Source of the DNA: Stenotrophomonas maltophilia
GTDB lineage: Bacteria > Pseudomonadota > Gammaproteobacteria > Xanthomonadales > Xanthomonadaceae
DNA: 64,000 bases
Reading direction: 5' to 3'
Assembly (NCBI RefSeq): GCF_002138415.1
Contig: NZ_CP015612.1
Location: forward strand, 4,132,001 to 4,196,000
In this document: piece after piece, positions 45,869 through 55,042 of the stretch
Numbering within the stretch: the stretch's first letter is position 1
How the letters are laid out: each line of letters opens with the position of its first letter
Notes under the pieces: generated by a model
The model's input: only the letters and a program-made list of their open reading frames with translations
Told to the model about the DNA's origin: nothing
Database searches by the model: none
Made by a program: the position numbers and the translations under genes

Positions 45869-45986
45869 CGGAGATCCAATCGGGCCAGCAGCGGCCCACA
45901 ATGACGGTACGTTATATCGTTTCAATATTGCAGCTTCATGCAGCCGCCGCAGGCTATCCTGCAGGCCCTCCTCCATCGGCCCCTCC

Positions 45987-46781
45987 ATGCCGTCTCCTGC
46001 TCCTGCGCGCGCGCCGTTGTCCTCGATCACCCTCGATGCGGCAACCTTCGCGGTGGTCCACCAGCACAACGCGGACATCGCGCGGCAACCGGCCTCGCTG
46101 ACCAAGCTGATGACTGCCTACGCCGCTTACGAATGCGTCGAAGAGAACGGTCGTGCGTGGGACGAGGCGGTCACCATCGCCGCCGAAGATGTGCATGCGG
46201 TGGCCGATGATGAAACGCGCATGGGCCTGGTGCCCGGCGAAACGGTCAGCCTGGCACGCCTGCTGGAAGGGTTGATGATCGTCTCCGGCAATGATGCGGC
46301 GCTGGCCATCGCACGCCATCTGGACGGATCACAGCCTGCGTTCCTGGAGCGCATGAACCGGCACGCGCGCCAGCTTGGCCTGCGCAGCAGCTGGTTCGCC
46401 AGCGTCTCCGGCATCACCACTCCGCACCATGCCTCCAGCGCGCGCGACATGGCAGTACTCGCCGCCTGCCTGCTGAATGACCATCCGCAGATACTGGCAA
46501 TCACCGCGCAGCGCGCGTTCGCGCATGGCAGCTTCAGCCGCAACAACCAGAACGCGCTGCTCAGCGATGACGGCGTGGATGGCTTGAAGACCGGCTACAC
46601 CCAGGCCGCAGGCTTCTGCCTGGCCGCCACCGCATGCCGGTCAGTGCCCGGGCGGGACCAGCCGGTACGCCTGATCATCGTGGTGCTGGGTTCTGAAAGC
46701 CGCGACGCACGCGATGCCCTTGTGCGCGAGCGGCTGGCCGCCGGGTTCGCGGCGCTGGCCGACAGCACCGCCGACGCCTGA
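45987..46781 (+). CDS. D-alanyl-D-alanine carboxypeptidase (S11) lacking a signal peptide
   Basis: A 264-residue penicillin-binding-type peptidase with all three motifs: SxxK (QPASLTKLMTAY), SxN (IVSGNDAALAIA) and KTG (DGLKTGYTQAAG). DacA/DacC-type enzymes are normally exported and have a C-terminal domain. Here the frame opens directly at the catalytic domain and upstream in-frame sequence shows no signal. Either the start or export route is unusual, or it is a shortened copy. Confidence 0.88.
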   Translation: MPSPAPARAPLSSITLDAATFAVVHQHNADIARQPASLTKLMTAYAAYECVEENGRAWDEAVTIAAEDVHAVADDETRMGLVPGETVSLARLLEGLMIVSGNDAALAIARHLDGSQPAFLERMNRHARQLGLRSSWFASVSGITTPHHASSARDMAVLAACLLNDHPQILAITAQRAFAHGSFSRNNQNALLSDDGVDGLKTGYTQAAGFCLAATACRSVPGRDQPVRLIIVVLGSESRDARDALVRERLAAGFAALADSTADA

Positions 46782-46786
46782 GCGGC

Positions 46787-47380
46787 TCAGCGCCGCTTGA
46801 CCGTCGCCACGATCAAGCGCTGCAGCTCGGCCTCGGCGTCTGCCTTGTCCAGCGCGCCTGCCGCCACGGCTTCGGACAGGGCCTCGGCCGCACCGAGAAT
46901 CGCCCAGCGTCCTGCAAGCGATACCGTGCCGTCGGCGGCGAACGGGCCCAGCCAGACCTGGCAGTTGTCGATGAAGTCCTGCTGGTAGCGCCGCCGCACC
47001 TCGTGCAGTTCAGGTGCACCGACCAACGCGGCAAGGATGCCCTGCACTTCACTGCCCTGGCTGAGGATGCAGTCGATGTAGCCGGAGGCGATGGCCGCCG
47101 CACGATCGGCCAGCTGCGCCCGGGCACGGCCGATGCGCTCGTTGAAGACCAGCGTCTGGCGGCCGTCGTAGTCATCGTAGAGCGCGGCCAGCAGGCCGTT
47201 GCGGGTCACGAAGTGATCGTAGGCCACGGGCTTGGTCACGCCCGCTGCCTCGGCCAGCCGTCCCAGCGTCAGCGCAGCGGTACCTTCGTCGCCAACCAGC
47301 GCCCAGGCCACGTCCAGCAACTGGCGGGCGCGTTGCTCGCGGGACAATCGGCGGCGCGTGGGTGCGGCGTTGGCAGGCAT
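46787..47380 (-). CDS. TetR-family regulator
   Basis: A 197-residue regulator. The N-terminal helix-turn-helix is LGRLAEAAGVTKPVAYDHF; the C-terminal ligand domain is helical. It lies 16 bases downstream of the quinone-reductase-like gene and is likely cotranscribed. The near-perfect dyad at 48012-48031 in front of that gene is its likely operator. The N-terminal methionine at 47380 avoids overlap with the upstream gene. Confidence 0.9.
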   Translation of the reverse strand: MPANAAPTRRRLSREQRARQLLDVAWALVGDEGTAALTLGRLAEAAGVTKPVAYDHFVTRNGLLAALYDDYDGRQTLVFNERIGRARAQLADRAAAIASGYIDCILSQGSEVQGILAALVGAPELHEVRRRYQQDFIDNCQVWLGPFAADGTVSLAGRWAILGAAEALSEAVAAGALDKADAEAELQRLIVATVKRR

Positions 47381-47396
47381 CGGTGGAGCACGGCGA

Positions 47397-47993
47397 TCAG
47401 CGCATCGGAGTACCGATTTTACGGCCGATCGCCAGCGCGGTCTGCAGATGCGCTTCGGCTGCACCGGAATCGGCGTCCAGCAGCAGGTCCGACGTCAGCA
47501 CGCGTGCGCCACAGTAGTCGAAGATGCCCATGTCGATCTGCGTCTTCATCGCCGCATCGTAGCCGCGCCGTTCGATCATGTCCGCGCCGGCCCCGCCGAT
47601 GCCGACCAGGTGCACGCGCAACCGCTGCAGCTTTTTCTGCACCTTGCCATCGGCGCCGTCCTGGTAGGCCCAGCCCTGGGTGAACACACGATCGATCCAG
47701 CCCTTCAGCAGCGCGGGGAACGACCACCAGTACAACGGGTAGACCAGTACCAGTGTGTCGGCAGCCTCCAGCCGCGCCTGCTCGGCGGCGACGTCGGCCG
47801 GAGTTGCGCCGGTGCCACGGAACAGCGCCTGGTCCTGCATGTTGAAGCGCGGATCGAAGCCTTCGGCCATCAGATCGGCGTGGGTCACGCGGTTGGCGGC
47901 GTCCGACGCGGTGATGGCTTCGCCGATGCGCCTGGCGATGGCATGGGTCAACGCGCCGGATTCAGGATGGGCGGTAACGATGAGAGTGTGCAT
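47397..47993 (-). CDS. NAD(P)H dehydrogenase (quinone), flavodoxin-like fold
   Basis: A 198-residue flavodoxin-fold oxidoreductase of the KefF/MdaB/DT-diaphorase group. FMN-binding loop THTLIVTAHPESGALTHA-type start and active-site LVYPLYWWSFPALLKGWIDR. It reduces quinones or nitro compounds with two electrons, typically under TetR control. The start at 47993 is followed upstream by an operator-like dyad. Confidence 0.92.
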   Translation of the reverse strand: MHTLIVTAHPESGALTHAIARRIGEAITASDAANRVTHADLMAEGFDPRFNMQDQALFRGTGATPADVAAEQARLEAADTLVLVYPLYWWSFPALLKGWIDRVFTQGWAYQDGADGKVQKKLQRLRVHLVGIGGAGADMIERRGYDAAMKTQIDMGIFDYCGARVLTSDLLLDADSGAAEAHLQTALAIGRKIGTPMR

Positions 47994-48011
47994 GGGGGAT
48001 GTCCGGAATTC

Positions 48012-48031
48012 ACTAACTACCAATAGTAAGT
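48012..48031. promoter_or_regulatory. TetR-type operator dyad
   Basis: ACTAACTA-CCAA-TAGTAAGT: arms match at 7 of 8 positions. It lies 18 bases upstream of the oxidoreductase start, so repressor binding would cover the promoter. Confidence 0.6.
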
Positions 48032-48119
48032 AGAGACGCCCGGGATACCAGCACCATGCGTGGGACGCTGTTTCCGCATCCACCGTATAGTGCGGCGGTG
48101 CCCTGTGAGACACCCGAAC

Positions 48120-48510
48120 ATGGATCGACGCCTGCCCCTGACGATACTGATACTGATGCTGTTGCTGTCGCTGTTGCTGCCGTCCGCCTTCGCAGGTGAA
48201 CTCAGTCCCAGTGATGCGAAGGCACTGCGCGAAGACGTACGCGCCATGATGGCTGCGTACGCGCGCGGCGATGCGGACTTCCTCATCGAGCGCACCCATC
48301 CCAGCCTCAAGCGGCTGGCCGGCGGCGATGACGCCTTAAACCCCGATGCGCAGCACCACGTTCATGGTGGCCGTGCGCCGCGTTGGCGGTTCCGGCTGGA
48401 CGTATCTGGATGGCACCGGGCTGCGGGGCAATCCACACCTGCTTCGCCAGCTGCTGCCAGCGCTGGAACCCGGCGTGACCTTGCCCAAGCGGGAGATCGA
48501 GGCGCTGTAG
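48120..48510 (+). pseudogene. Small exported protein with internal out-of-frame deletion
   Basis: From ATG 48120 a signal peptide (LLLSLLLPSAFAGEL) and a helical start reads to RLAGGDDA near 48335. A second frame then begins MRSTTFMVAVRRVGGSGWTY and continues to a conserved-looking end at TAG 48508-48510. I recall homologues in which these two parts are joined by about 50 residues that are missing here. The open frame to 48680 is therefore not the original protein. Confidence 0.55.
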
Positions 48511-48543
48511 TCGCCGGCCGCTCCCGCCTTGCAGGGCGTGGAG

Positions 48544-49371
48544 CTAGTGGAACAGCGCGTTCAACGCAGCCCCGGAAGCCGCCTGCTGCAGGCCATCGAA
48601 GCGTCCGTCCTGCACGATCGGCTGCGTCGCCTGCATCAACCCACCCCAAGCGGCACGGGCCAGTGCGCCGCCCAGGCTGACCCGGCGAACGCCGAGTGCA
48701 GCAATGTCCTGCAGGCTCAGCGGTATCGGTCCACCGACCAGCAGGTTCACCGGCTTCGACCCCGCAGCGGCAACCACCGCGCTGATCTGCTCGCGCGTGC
48801 TGATGCCAGGTGCATACAGCACATCGGCACCAGCCTCTGCGTAGGCACGCAGGCGCTGCAGGGTGTCCTGCAGATCCGGCACGCCGACGAAGAAGTTCTC
48901 CGCACGCCCGACCAGCAGCACGTCGCCGCCGGCGCGATCGATGGCCGCACGCGCCGCGCGCAGGCGCTCGACCGCCTGGTCGATGGGTCTCAGCGGTGCA
49001 TCGGCCACGCCGCTGGCATCCTCGATCGACAACGCCGCGATGCCGGTGTCGAGCGCCGCGGCCACCGCCTCCTCCACCGCCTGCGGCGTAGCGCCGAAGC
49101 CATCACCGAAGTCGGCATTCAACGGCAACGGGGTCGCCGCCGCCATCAGGCGCAGATGCTCCAGCGTGGCTGGCAACGAAACCGCGCCATCCGGCCGCCC
49201 TTCGCTCCAGGCACAGCCGGCACTGGTCGTGGCCAGGGCCTGGAAGCCCTGCCGCTGCAGGTAGCGGGCACTGCCCACATCCCACGGATTGGGCAGCACG
49301 AAGCAACCTTGCGCATGCAGCTGGCGGAAGGCCGCGCGCTTGCGCGGGGTGTCGGCATCGAGCGAGTTCAT
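48544..49371 (-). CDS. Isocitrate lyase/PEP mutase superfamily protein
   Basis: A 275-residue TIM-barrel enzyme of the phosphonomutase/oxaloacetate decarboxylase group: LPNPWDVGSARYL, DFGDGFG, SIEDASG and GRAENFFVG supply the metal and substrate site. The usual ICL active-site Cys motif is absent, as in other small PEP-mutase-like hydrolases. Reaction not assignable from sequence alone. It stands alone. Confidence 0.9.
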   Translation of the reverse strand: MNSLDADTPRKRAAFRQLHAQGCFVLPNPWDVGSARYLQRQGFQALATTSAGCAWSEGRPDGAVSLPATLEHLRLMAAATPLPLNADFGDGFGATPQAVEEAVAAALDTGIAALSIEDASGVADAPLRPIDQAVERLRAARAAIDRAGGDVLLVGRAENFFVGVPDLQDTLQRLRAYAEAGADVLYAPGISTREQISAVVAAAGSKPVNLLVGGPIPLSLQDIAALGVRRVSLGGALARAAWGGLMQATQPIVQDGRFDGLQQAASGAALNALFH

Positions 49372-49537
49372 GGCGGGCTCCGGAACGGCAGACCTGCACC
49401 CTAGCCCGCCGCTTCGTCGCGCTCAATGGCGATGAAGGCGGCCGTGCATGAGGTGATGCAGGCTGCTTATTGGACACCACCGTGCGCGCTGCCCGAGCGT
49501 GCTTGCCTGCCCACACAGTGCCGCCACGGAGCCCTCC

Positions 49538-50260
49538 ATGCACCCGGACCCGCAGCCCCTCACCGACGCCGGCGACGATGACGCCCACTGGGCCGACCTG
49601 CTCTCACCCACCCGCCGACGCCTGATCGCGTCGGCCGGACTGGCCGCCGGCGGCCTGGCCAGCACCTCGACCGCAGCCGCGCGCAGCGATAACGCCTTGA
49701 ACACCACCGAGCCTGGACGCCCCGGCTTCCGCGCCATTGTTCCGCCGGCACCCGAAGGCAGCAGCCCCTGGGGCCACGCCACGGCCAGCGAACCCACCCC
49801 GCGCCCGGCCAGCGTGCGCCCCGGCGAGGCCACGCTGCCCACCCGGCCACGTGCCTACACCGACATCAAGAGCTACCACGCGCACATCTACTTCGATGAG
49901 GACAGCTTCGAGAAGGCCGCGCTGCTGCGGCGCTGGGCCGCCGAGCGCTTCCCGGTGGAGCTGGGCAACTGGAACCTGGAGCCGCGCGGACCACACGTCA
50001 CCCCGTCGTTCTATTTCGGCTTCACCAACGACCTGCTGCCGGTGCTGGTGCCCTGGCTGCAGCTCAACAGCCTGGGCCTGACCATCCTGATCCACCCCAA
50101 TACCGGCGATGGCCGCGCCGACCATCTGCATTACGCGTTGTGGGTGAACCGCGCGCAGCCGGTGAATGCCTACAACTGGCCGGCACCGAAGCCGGGGGAA
50201 CGGGAGCCGCTGGAGGAGGTGTTCCCGAACGTGGTGCCGACGGTGCCGCTGGAGACCTGA
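49538..50260 (+). CDS. DOPA 4,5-dioxygenase-family protein, with Tat-like N-terminus
   Basis: A 240-residue protein. The C-terminal ~120 residues are a DOPA 4,5-dioxygenase domain with HAHIYFDED, RGPHVTPSFYFGF and HPNTGDGRADHLHYALW, giving several His ligands. The N-terminal ~110 residues carry PTRRRLIASAGLAAGG, a twin-arginine-like segment, and a Pro-rich linker. It should open catechol-type rings. The ATG at 49538 follows ACGGAG. Confidence 0.9.
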   Translation: MHPDPQPLTDAGDDDAHWADLLSPTRRRLIASAGLAAGGLASTSTAAARSDNALNTTEPGRPGFRAIVPPAPEGSSPWGHATASEPTPRPASVRPGEATLPTRPRAYTDIKSYHAHIYFDEDSFEKAALLRRWAAERFPVELGNWNLEPRGPHVTPSFYFGFTNDLLPVLVPWLQLNSLGLTILIHPNTGDGRADHLHYALWVNRAQPVNAYNWPAPKPGEREPLEEVFPNVVPTVPLET

Positions 50261-50351
50261 GCGGGTGCGTGGCGGGGACGGTGGGTGGCGTGCAGCGCAC
50301 CTTGGGCTGCCCCTCGGTGGGTGCGTAGCGTGCTGCGCACCGAACTTCCTT

Positions 50352-50374
50352 CATCCGCGCATGGCGTGGATCTG
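50352..50374 (-). repeat. Degenerate SMAG palindrome
   Basis: Matches the ATCCACGCATGGCGTGGAT family at most positions but ends CTGG instead of CTAC, so the GTAG hallmark is lost. Confidence 0.5.
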
Positions 50375-50515
50375 GCGCATCACGGCCCATTGCGGCATCG
50401 GTCAGCGCCCGGCCTTGCCGGCATCGTCGGCCTACGTGCCTGCATCCCCGGCCAGCACGACGTTCAGCGCGCCTTGATCCAGCGCCCGCCGTACGGCCAC
50501 AAGCGCTCCGGCAGA

Positions 50516-50535
50516 TTTCAAACAATCGATTGAAA
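50516..50535. promoter_or_regulatory. Inverted repeat upstream of aroQ-accBC
   Basis: TTTCAA-N8-TTGAAA with an inner CAATCGATTG palindrome, 77 bases before aroQ. This is the most AT-rich piece of the gap and could be an operator or promoter of the aroQ-lprI-accB-accC operon. The binding protein is unknown. Confidence 0.35.
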
Positions 50536-50611
50536 CGCGGCAAACTTCGCCGAACTGGACAGCATCCGCCGGTTCCGCCAGACTGCCGCCCTTTCCCGTC
50601 TTCCGGATCCC

Positions 50612-51061
50612 ATGGCGAAGCTGCTGGTCCTGCACGGCCCCAACCTCAACCTGCTCGGCATCCGCGAGCCGGAGGTCTACGGCCACACCACGCTGGCCGA
50701 CATCGACCAGGCCCTGGCCGCCCAGGCATCGGCTGCCGGGCACGCGGTGGAGAGCCTGCAGTCCAATGCCGAGCACATGCTGGTGGACCGCGTGCAGGCC
50801 GCACGCGACGACGGAACCGCTTTCATCCTGATCAACCCGGCCGCCTTCACCCACACCTCGGTCGCCCTGCGCGATGCGCTGGCGGCGGTGGCGGTGCCGT
50901 TCATCGAGATCCACCTGTCCAACCCGCATACCCGCGAGCCGTTCCGCCAGCACAGCTACTTCAGTGACAAGGCCGTGGGCGTGGTGTGCGGCTTCGGCGC
51001 CGACAGCTACCGCTACGCGATGGACGCGGCGCTGCTGCGCGTGCAGGCGGCCAGCGCGTGA
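50612..51061 (+). CDS. aroQ: 3-dehydroquinate dehydratase type II
   Basis: A 149-residue dodecameric enzyme that dehydrates 3-dehydroquinate in the shikimate pathway. [17 protein letters not shown] holds the catalytic Tyr, and [16 protein letters not shown] and [14 protein letters not shown] are diagnostic. It overlaps the following gene by 4 bases (GTGA). aroQ-accB-accC is a common operon, linking aromatic and fatty-acid synthesis. Confidence 0.98.
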   Translation: MAKLLVLHGPNLNLLGIREPEVYGHTTLADIDQALAAQASAAGHAVESLQSNAEHMLVDRVQAARDDGTAFILINPAAFTHTSVALRDALAAVAVPFIEIHLSNPHTREPFRQHSYFSDKAVGVVCGFGADSYRYAMDAALLRVQAASA

Positions 51062-51483
51062 AGCTCCTGCCGCGCGTGCTCGCCAGCCTCGCGCTGTGCG
51101 CCGGCCTGTGTGGCGTTGCCCATGCGGGCGACCGCAGTGCCGAGGGCATCGACTGCGCGCAAGCCACCGGCGGCTACGAGCGCGACATGTGCGATTCCGA
51201 TCGCCTGGATGACGCCGACAGCGCATTGAACGCCGTTTACGTCCAGGCGCGCGGCGAACTGAAGGCGCAGGCCGCCGATGGCAGCTGCAGCCGCTGCGCG
51301 GCGGCCGAACGACAGCTGGTGAAGGCCCAGCGCATCTGGATCACCCTGCGCGATGCAGACTGCGAGGCGGTGTATGCCTTCAACGCAGACGGCACCTCGC
51401 GCAACCCCGCGAAGATGCAATGCCTGATCACCCAGACGCGCGACCGTACGCGGCAGCTGCGCGAGTTCTACGAACTGCTTTGA
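51058..51483 (+). CDS. Lysozyme-inhibitor LprI-like (DUF1311) exported protein
   Basis: A 141-residue exported protein. A signal peptide ([17 protein letters not shown]) is followed by a helical LprI/DUF1311 domain with several conserved Cys ([34 protein letters not shown]). Such proteins can bind C-type lysozyme. The GTG start overlaps the aroQ stop. This insertion between aroQ and accB is unusual but fully coupled. Confidence 0.85.
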   Translation: MKLLPRVLASLALCAGLCGVAHAGDRSAEGIDCAQATGGYERDMCDSDRLDDADSALNAVYVQARGELKAQAADGSCSRCAAAERQLVKAQRIWITLRDADCEAVYAFNADGTSRNPAKMQCLITQTRDRTRQLREFYELL

Positions 51484-51537
51484 CCCGAGTGCAACCGCAC
51501 TCCCCACCACACTGACATCAAGAGCAAAGAGGCCACC

Positions 51538-52026
51538 ATGGATCTCCGCAAAATCAAGAAGCTGATCGACCTGCTGGAAGAGTCGAACCTGGCTGAAATC
51601 GAAATCAAGGAAGGCGAAGAGTCGGTGCGCCTGTCGCGCGCCCCGGTGGCCGGCTACGCCGCGCCGATGCCGGCCCCGGTGTATACCGCCCCGGCCGCCC
51701 CGGCCGCCCCGGCTGCGCAGGCAATGCCGATGCAGTCGCCGACCGAAGCCTCCACCGGCGGCACCGCCAAGCCGGGCCCGGCGCTGCCGGAAGGCCACGT
51801 GCTGCGCTCGCCGATGGTCGGCACCTTCTACGCCTCGTCCGCTCCGGACAAGCCGGCCTTCGTCAGCGTTGGCCAGCAGGTCAAGGAAGGCGAGACCCTG
51901 GCCATCATCGAAGCGATGAAGATGTTCAACCCGATCGAAGCCGACACGTCCGGCACCATCGTCGCCATCCTCGGCGAGAACGGCCAGCCGGTGGAATTCG
52001 ACCAGCCGCTGTTCGTGATCGGCTGA
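51538..52026 (+). CDS. accB: Biotin carboxyl carrier protein of acetyl-CoA carboxylase
   Basis: A 162-residue carrier. The N-terminal dimerising segment ([19 protein letters not shown]) is followed by an Ala/Pro linker and the C-terminal biotinyl domain. Biotin is attached to Lys128 in EAMKMFN. It carries CO2 between biotin carboxylase and the carboxyltransferase for malonyl-CoA synthesis. It is 10 bases upstream of accC. Confidence 0.98.
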   Translation: MDLRKIKKLIDLLEESNLAEIEIKEGEESVRLSRAPVAGYAAPMPAPVYTAPAAPAAPAAQAMPMQSPTEASTGGTAKPGPALPEGHVLRSPMVGTFYASSAPDKPAFVSVGQQVKEGETLAIIEAMKMFNPIEADTSGTIVAILGENGQPVEFDQPLFVIG

Positions 52027-52036
52027 GGGGCACGCC

Positions 52037-53404
52037 ATGCTCGACAAAGTCGTCATCGCCAACCGAGGGGAGATCGCGCTGCGCATCCTGCGCGCGTGCC
52101 ACACCCTCGGCATCCGCACGGTGGCCGTGCACTCCACGGTCGACCGCAACCTCAAGCACGTGGCCATGGCCGACGAGTCGGTCTGCATCGGCCCGGCGCC
52201 GTCGCCGCAGAGCTACCTCAACATCCCGGCGCTGATCGCCGCCGCTGAAGTCACCGACGCCCAGGCGATCCACCCGGGTTACGGCTTCCTGTCGGAGAAC
52301 GCCGACTTCGCCGAACGCGTGGAAGAGTCCGGCTTCATCTTCATCGGCCCCAAGGCCGACACCATCCGCATGATGGGCGACAAGGTCGAAGCCATCCGCG
52401 CGATGAAGTCCGCCGGCGTGCCGTGCGTGCCCGGTTCGGGCGGCCCGCTGGGCGAGGACATCGTCGCCAACACCAAGATCGCCCGCGAGATCGGCTACCC
52501 GGTCATCATCAAGGCGGCCGGTGGCGGCGGTGGCCGTGGCATGCGCGTGGTGCACGCCGAAGCCTCGCTGAAGACCTCGATCGAAACCACCAAGAGCGAG
52601 GCCAAGGCCGCGTTCGGCAATGGCGAGGTCTACATGGAGAAGTTCCTGGAGAATCCGCGCCACGTGGAGATCCAGGTGCTGGCCGACGGCCAGGGCAACG
52701 CCATCCACCTGGGTGAGCGCGACTGCTCGATGCAGCGCCGCCACCAGAAGGTGGTGGAAGAAGCGCCGGCACCGGGCATCACCGCCGAACAGCGCGAGCA
52801 GATCGGCAAGGTGTGCGTGGAAGCCTGCATCCGCATCGGCTATCGCGGCGCTGGCACGTTCGAGTTCCTCTACGAGGACGGCCGCTTCTACTTCATCGAA
52901 ATGAACACCCGCATCCAGGTGGAGCACCCGGTCACCGAAATGGTCACCGGCATCGACCTGGTGGCCGAGCAGCTGAAGATCGCCGCTGGCCAGAAGCTGT
53001 CGATCAAGCAGAGCGACGTGGTGCTGAACGGTCATGCGATCGAGTGCCGCATCAACGCCGAAGACGCCGAGACCTTCGTGCCGAGCCCGGGCACCATCAC
53101 CGGCTTCCATCCGCCGGGCGGCCCCGGCGTGCGCGTGGATACCCACATCTACAGTGGCTACCGCGTGCCGTCGAACTACGACTCGATGATCGGCAAGCTG
53201 ATCGTGCACGGCCCGGACCGCGAAACCGCCATCGCCCGCATGCAGGTGGCGCTGAGCGAAATGGTGGTCGATGGCATCAAGACCAATGTCGCCCTGCAGC
53301 AGCGGATCATGCGCGACAAGGGCTTCCAGGCCGGTGGCCAGAACATCCACTACCTGGAAAAGCGTCTTGCCGAGCGCAAGAACAAGCCGATCGCGTTGAC
53401 CTGA
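52037..53404 (+). CDS. accC: Biotin carboxylase, acetyl-CoA carboxylase subunit
   Basis: A 455-residue ATP-grasp enzyme that carboxylates AccB-bound biotin. It has the [19 protein letters not shown] start, the glycine-rich ATP loop ([15 protein letters not shown]) and the catalytic [16 protein letters not shown] region. It is last in the aroQ-accC operon and is followed by an intrinsic terminator. Confidence 0.99.
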   Translation: MLDKVVIANRGEIALRILRACHTLGIRTVAVHSTVDRNLKHVAMADESVCIGPAPSPQSYLNIPALIAAAEVTDAQAIHPGYGFLSENADFAERVEESGFIFIGPKADTIRMMGDKVEAIRAMKSAGVPCVPGSGGPLGEDIVANTKIAREIGYPVIIKAAGGGGGRGMRVVHAEASLKTSIETTKSEAKAAFGNGEVYMEKFLENPRHVEIQVLADGQGNAIHLGERDCSMQRRHQKVVEEAPAPGITAEQREQIGKVCVEACIRIGYRGAGTFEFLYEDGRFYFIEMNTRIQVEHPVTEMVTGIDLVAEQLKIAAGQKLSIKQSDVVLNGHAIECRINAEDAETFVPSPGTITGFHPPGGPGVRVDTHIYSGYRVPSNYDSMIGKLIVHGPDRETAIARMQVALSEMVVDGIKTNVALQQRIMRDKGFQAGGQNIHYLEKRLAERKNKPIALT

Positions 53405-53426
53405 TCGGCGGCAGGTGCTGGACATG

Positions 53427-53454
53427 AAAAGGGCGGGGAAATCCCCGCCCTTTT
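53427..53454 (+). terminator. Intrinsic terminator after accC
   Basis: AAAAGGGCGGGG, a short AT loop, CCCCGCCC and TTTT: a 12-bp stem with T run, 23 bases after the accC stop. The A run also makes it usable on the opposite strand. Confidence 0.9.
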
Positions 53455-53468
53455 CTGTTTCTCTTCCG

Positions 53469-53536
53469 GTAGCGCCGGGCCATGCCCGGCGAAATGGCAA
53501 CGAAGCGCAAGGCCGCCGGGCATGGCCCGGCGCTAC
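53469..53536. repeat. Inverted SMAG pair
   Basis: GTAGCGCCGGGCCATGCCC at 53469 and its mirror ending CTAC at 53536 lie in the convergent gap between accC and the next minus-strand gene. The gene's TGA stop is three bases beyond the repeat. Confidence 0.85.
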
Positions 53537-53538
53537 CT

Positions 53539-53913
53539 TCAGCGTGCGTCGGCCGCCGTCGCAGGAATCTGCGAGTTCGCCAGCGGACGGATACCGTTGG
53601 GTGAACTCGGATCGATGATCACCATGGTCTCGGTCGAGCCATCGGGCCACACCACCTGGAAGGTGCTGCCGGCGGGCAACGAGGCGAACGGCATGCCACT
53701 CTGCGCGCGATAGACCGCGGCGACCTGGCTGGCACCCGCGCGGCGCACGTCTTCGTGCGCCTTCACCGTGGTCAGTTCCACTTTCGACAGATGCCGGTAA
53801 CGATCTTCGTACGTGTCGATCATCAACAGCCCGACCGCGCCGGCCGAGTAAGCCACGAACAGCGCCACCCAGAACCAGAACTTGGCCCCATGCAGGAATC
53901 GACGGTAATTCAT
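53539..53913 (-). CDS. Hypothetical single-pass membrane protein, 124 residues
   Basis: One membrane helix near the N-terminus (FWFWVALFVAYSAGAVGLLMI) and a mostly periplasmic C-terminal domain (TFQVVWPDGSTETMVIIDPS). Start ATGA overlaps the stop of the upstream gene, so the two form an operon. I do not recognise the family. Confidence 0.75.
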   Translation of the reverse strand: MNYRRFLHGAKFWFWVALFVAYSAGAVGLLMIDTYEDRYRHLSKVELTTVKAHEDVRRAGASQVAAVYRAQSGMPFASLPAGSTFQVVWPDGSTETMVIIDPSSPNGIRPLANSQIPATAADAR

Positions 53914-54878
53914 TGCCCGTCCCTCGTTCCAACCAATCGCTTGATCCACTGCTTCATTTTCCCCGCACCTTGCCGCGAAACCGCAGCGTCATACACAAAA
54001 TCCCGGAAATCCTGCGTCCCATCCTGCGAACAGATCCCTCCATTCGCACAAAAACTATTGACCAGCACACTGTCGGCCCCACACGGTAGACCGAGTTCGC
54101 AGGCCGCAAGCCGCCATGCCAGTTCACTGAGCTGCTCACCGGCCACCAGGCCATTGAGTGCGCGGTCCCCTGCCGCACGCACGCCCATGCCCGGCGCGAT
54201 CGCCATGAACGCTTCCGGGTCGCGTGAGGTGCGCACCCGCTCGACCAGATCACGGCGATACTCGGGGCTGTCCTGCAACGGCTCGCCTTCGGCGAACAGC
54301 GATGCTTCCGCTGCCAGGTTGCCCTGCGCGGCCGCCTTGCGACGCTCCGCCAGCACCAGGGCGGACCCCAGCTTGTCGCCCGGCACGAAACCACCGCAGC
54401 GCTGCGCCACGCGCTCGCGCGCCTGCACCATCGCCGGCGCGGCGGTCAGACCCAACCCCGCCAGCACGTTGTTGTCCAAGCGGTAGCCACCGGGGTCGAT
54501 GGCGTACTGAGCGCAGTAGTCGTAGACCCGGCTGAGCATCCAGCGCGCCTCGTGATTGCCGTCGTCGGCCTGCACGCGCAGGCGCTGCGCATAGGCGTAG
54601 AGATCGGTGGCATCCTCGATGTCGGCGCGCAGATCCAGCGGCAGGCCCGAGGGCAGCGCATTGCCGCGCTCGAACGCCGCCAGCCGACGCGCCAGCGCTT
54701 CCGGCACCACCGGCAGTGGCACCGCCGCATCCACCGCTGCCAGCGACGACGCCGGCAGCTCGCCCGCCGTCGTCTGCACCGACCCGGCATGGCCGCTGGC
54801 CCGATACCCGGCCACGCCCAGCACGGCCACCGCCGGCAGCACGAGCAACCAGGTTTTCAGGGTCGGAGCAAAGGCCAT
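53910..54878 (-). CDS. Hypothetical exported/anchored protein, 322 residues
   Basis: An N-terminal hydrophobic segment (TWLLVLPAVAVLGVAGY) precedes a helical domain with Sel1-like spacing of Ala, Leu and Cys residues (MLSRVYDYCAQY, ERVAQRCGGF, CELGLPCGADS). Conserved Cys in the C-terminal part suggest a periplasmic protein with disulfides. No known function. It is cotranscribed with the small membrane protein downstream. Confidence 0.75.
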   Translation of the reverse strand: MAFAPTLKTWLLVLPAVAVLGVAGYRASGHAGSVQTTAGELPASSLAAVDAAVPLPVVPEALARRLAAFERGNALPSGLPLDLRADIEDATDLYAYAQRLRVQADDGNHEARWMLSRVYDYCAQYAIDPGGYRLDNNVLAGLGLTAAPAMVQARERVAQRCGGFVPGDKLGSALVLAERRKAAAQGNLAAEASLFAEGEPLQDSPEYRRDLVERVRTSRDPEAFMAIAPGMGVRAAGDRALNGLVAGEQLSELAWRLAACELGLPCGADSVLVNSFCANGGICSQDGTQDFRDFVYDAAVSRQGAGKMKQWIKRLVGTRDGQ

Positions 54879-55042
54879 TGGCGGCAGTGAGCGTTCACGG
54901 CACACAGGAAAGTGCTCAGTTTAGCAAGGCCCGACAGGCCTGTCTGAACCACCTCCGTTCATCCAGGGGCAGCATCTCAGGCAATACGGAGACGCCTTGA
55001 TGGTCTAGCATGGCCCCCTTTCCCGTGATTGCCCCCACCGCC

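Larger units (their letters stand above)
50261..50611. other. 351-base intergenic region
   Basis: No gene is visible. It holds a GCGC-rich palindromic stretch around 50318-50340 (GGTGCGTAGCG...GCACC), a degenerate SMAG element (50352-50374) and an AT-rich dyad (50516-50535) close to the aroQ start that is the probable regulatory site. Confidence 0.7.

Noticed and set aside
51926..53932. A 668-codon open frame antisense to accC
   Set aside because: Covers accC, a terminator and SMAG repeats; no recognisable protein features.
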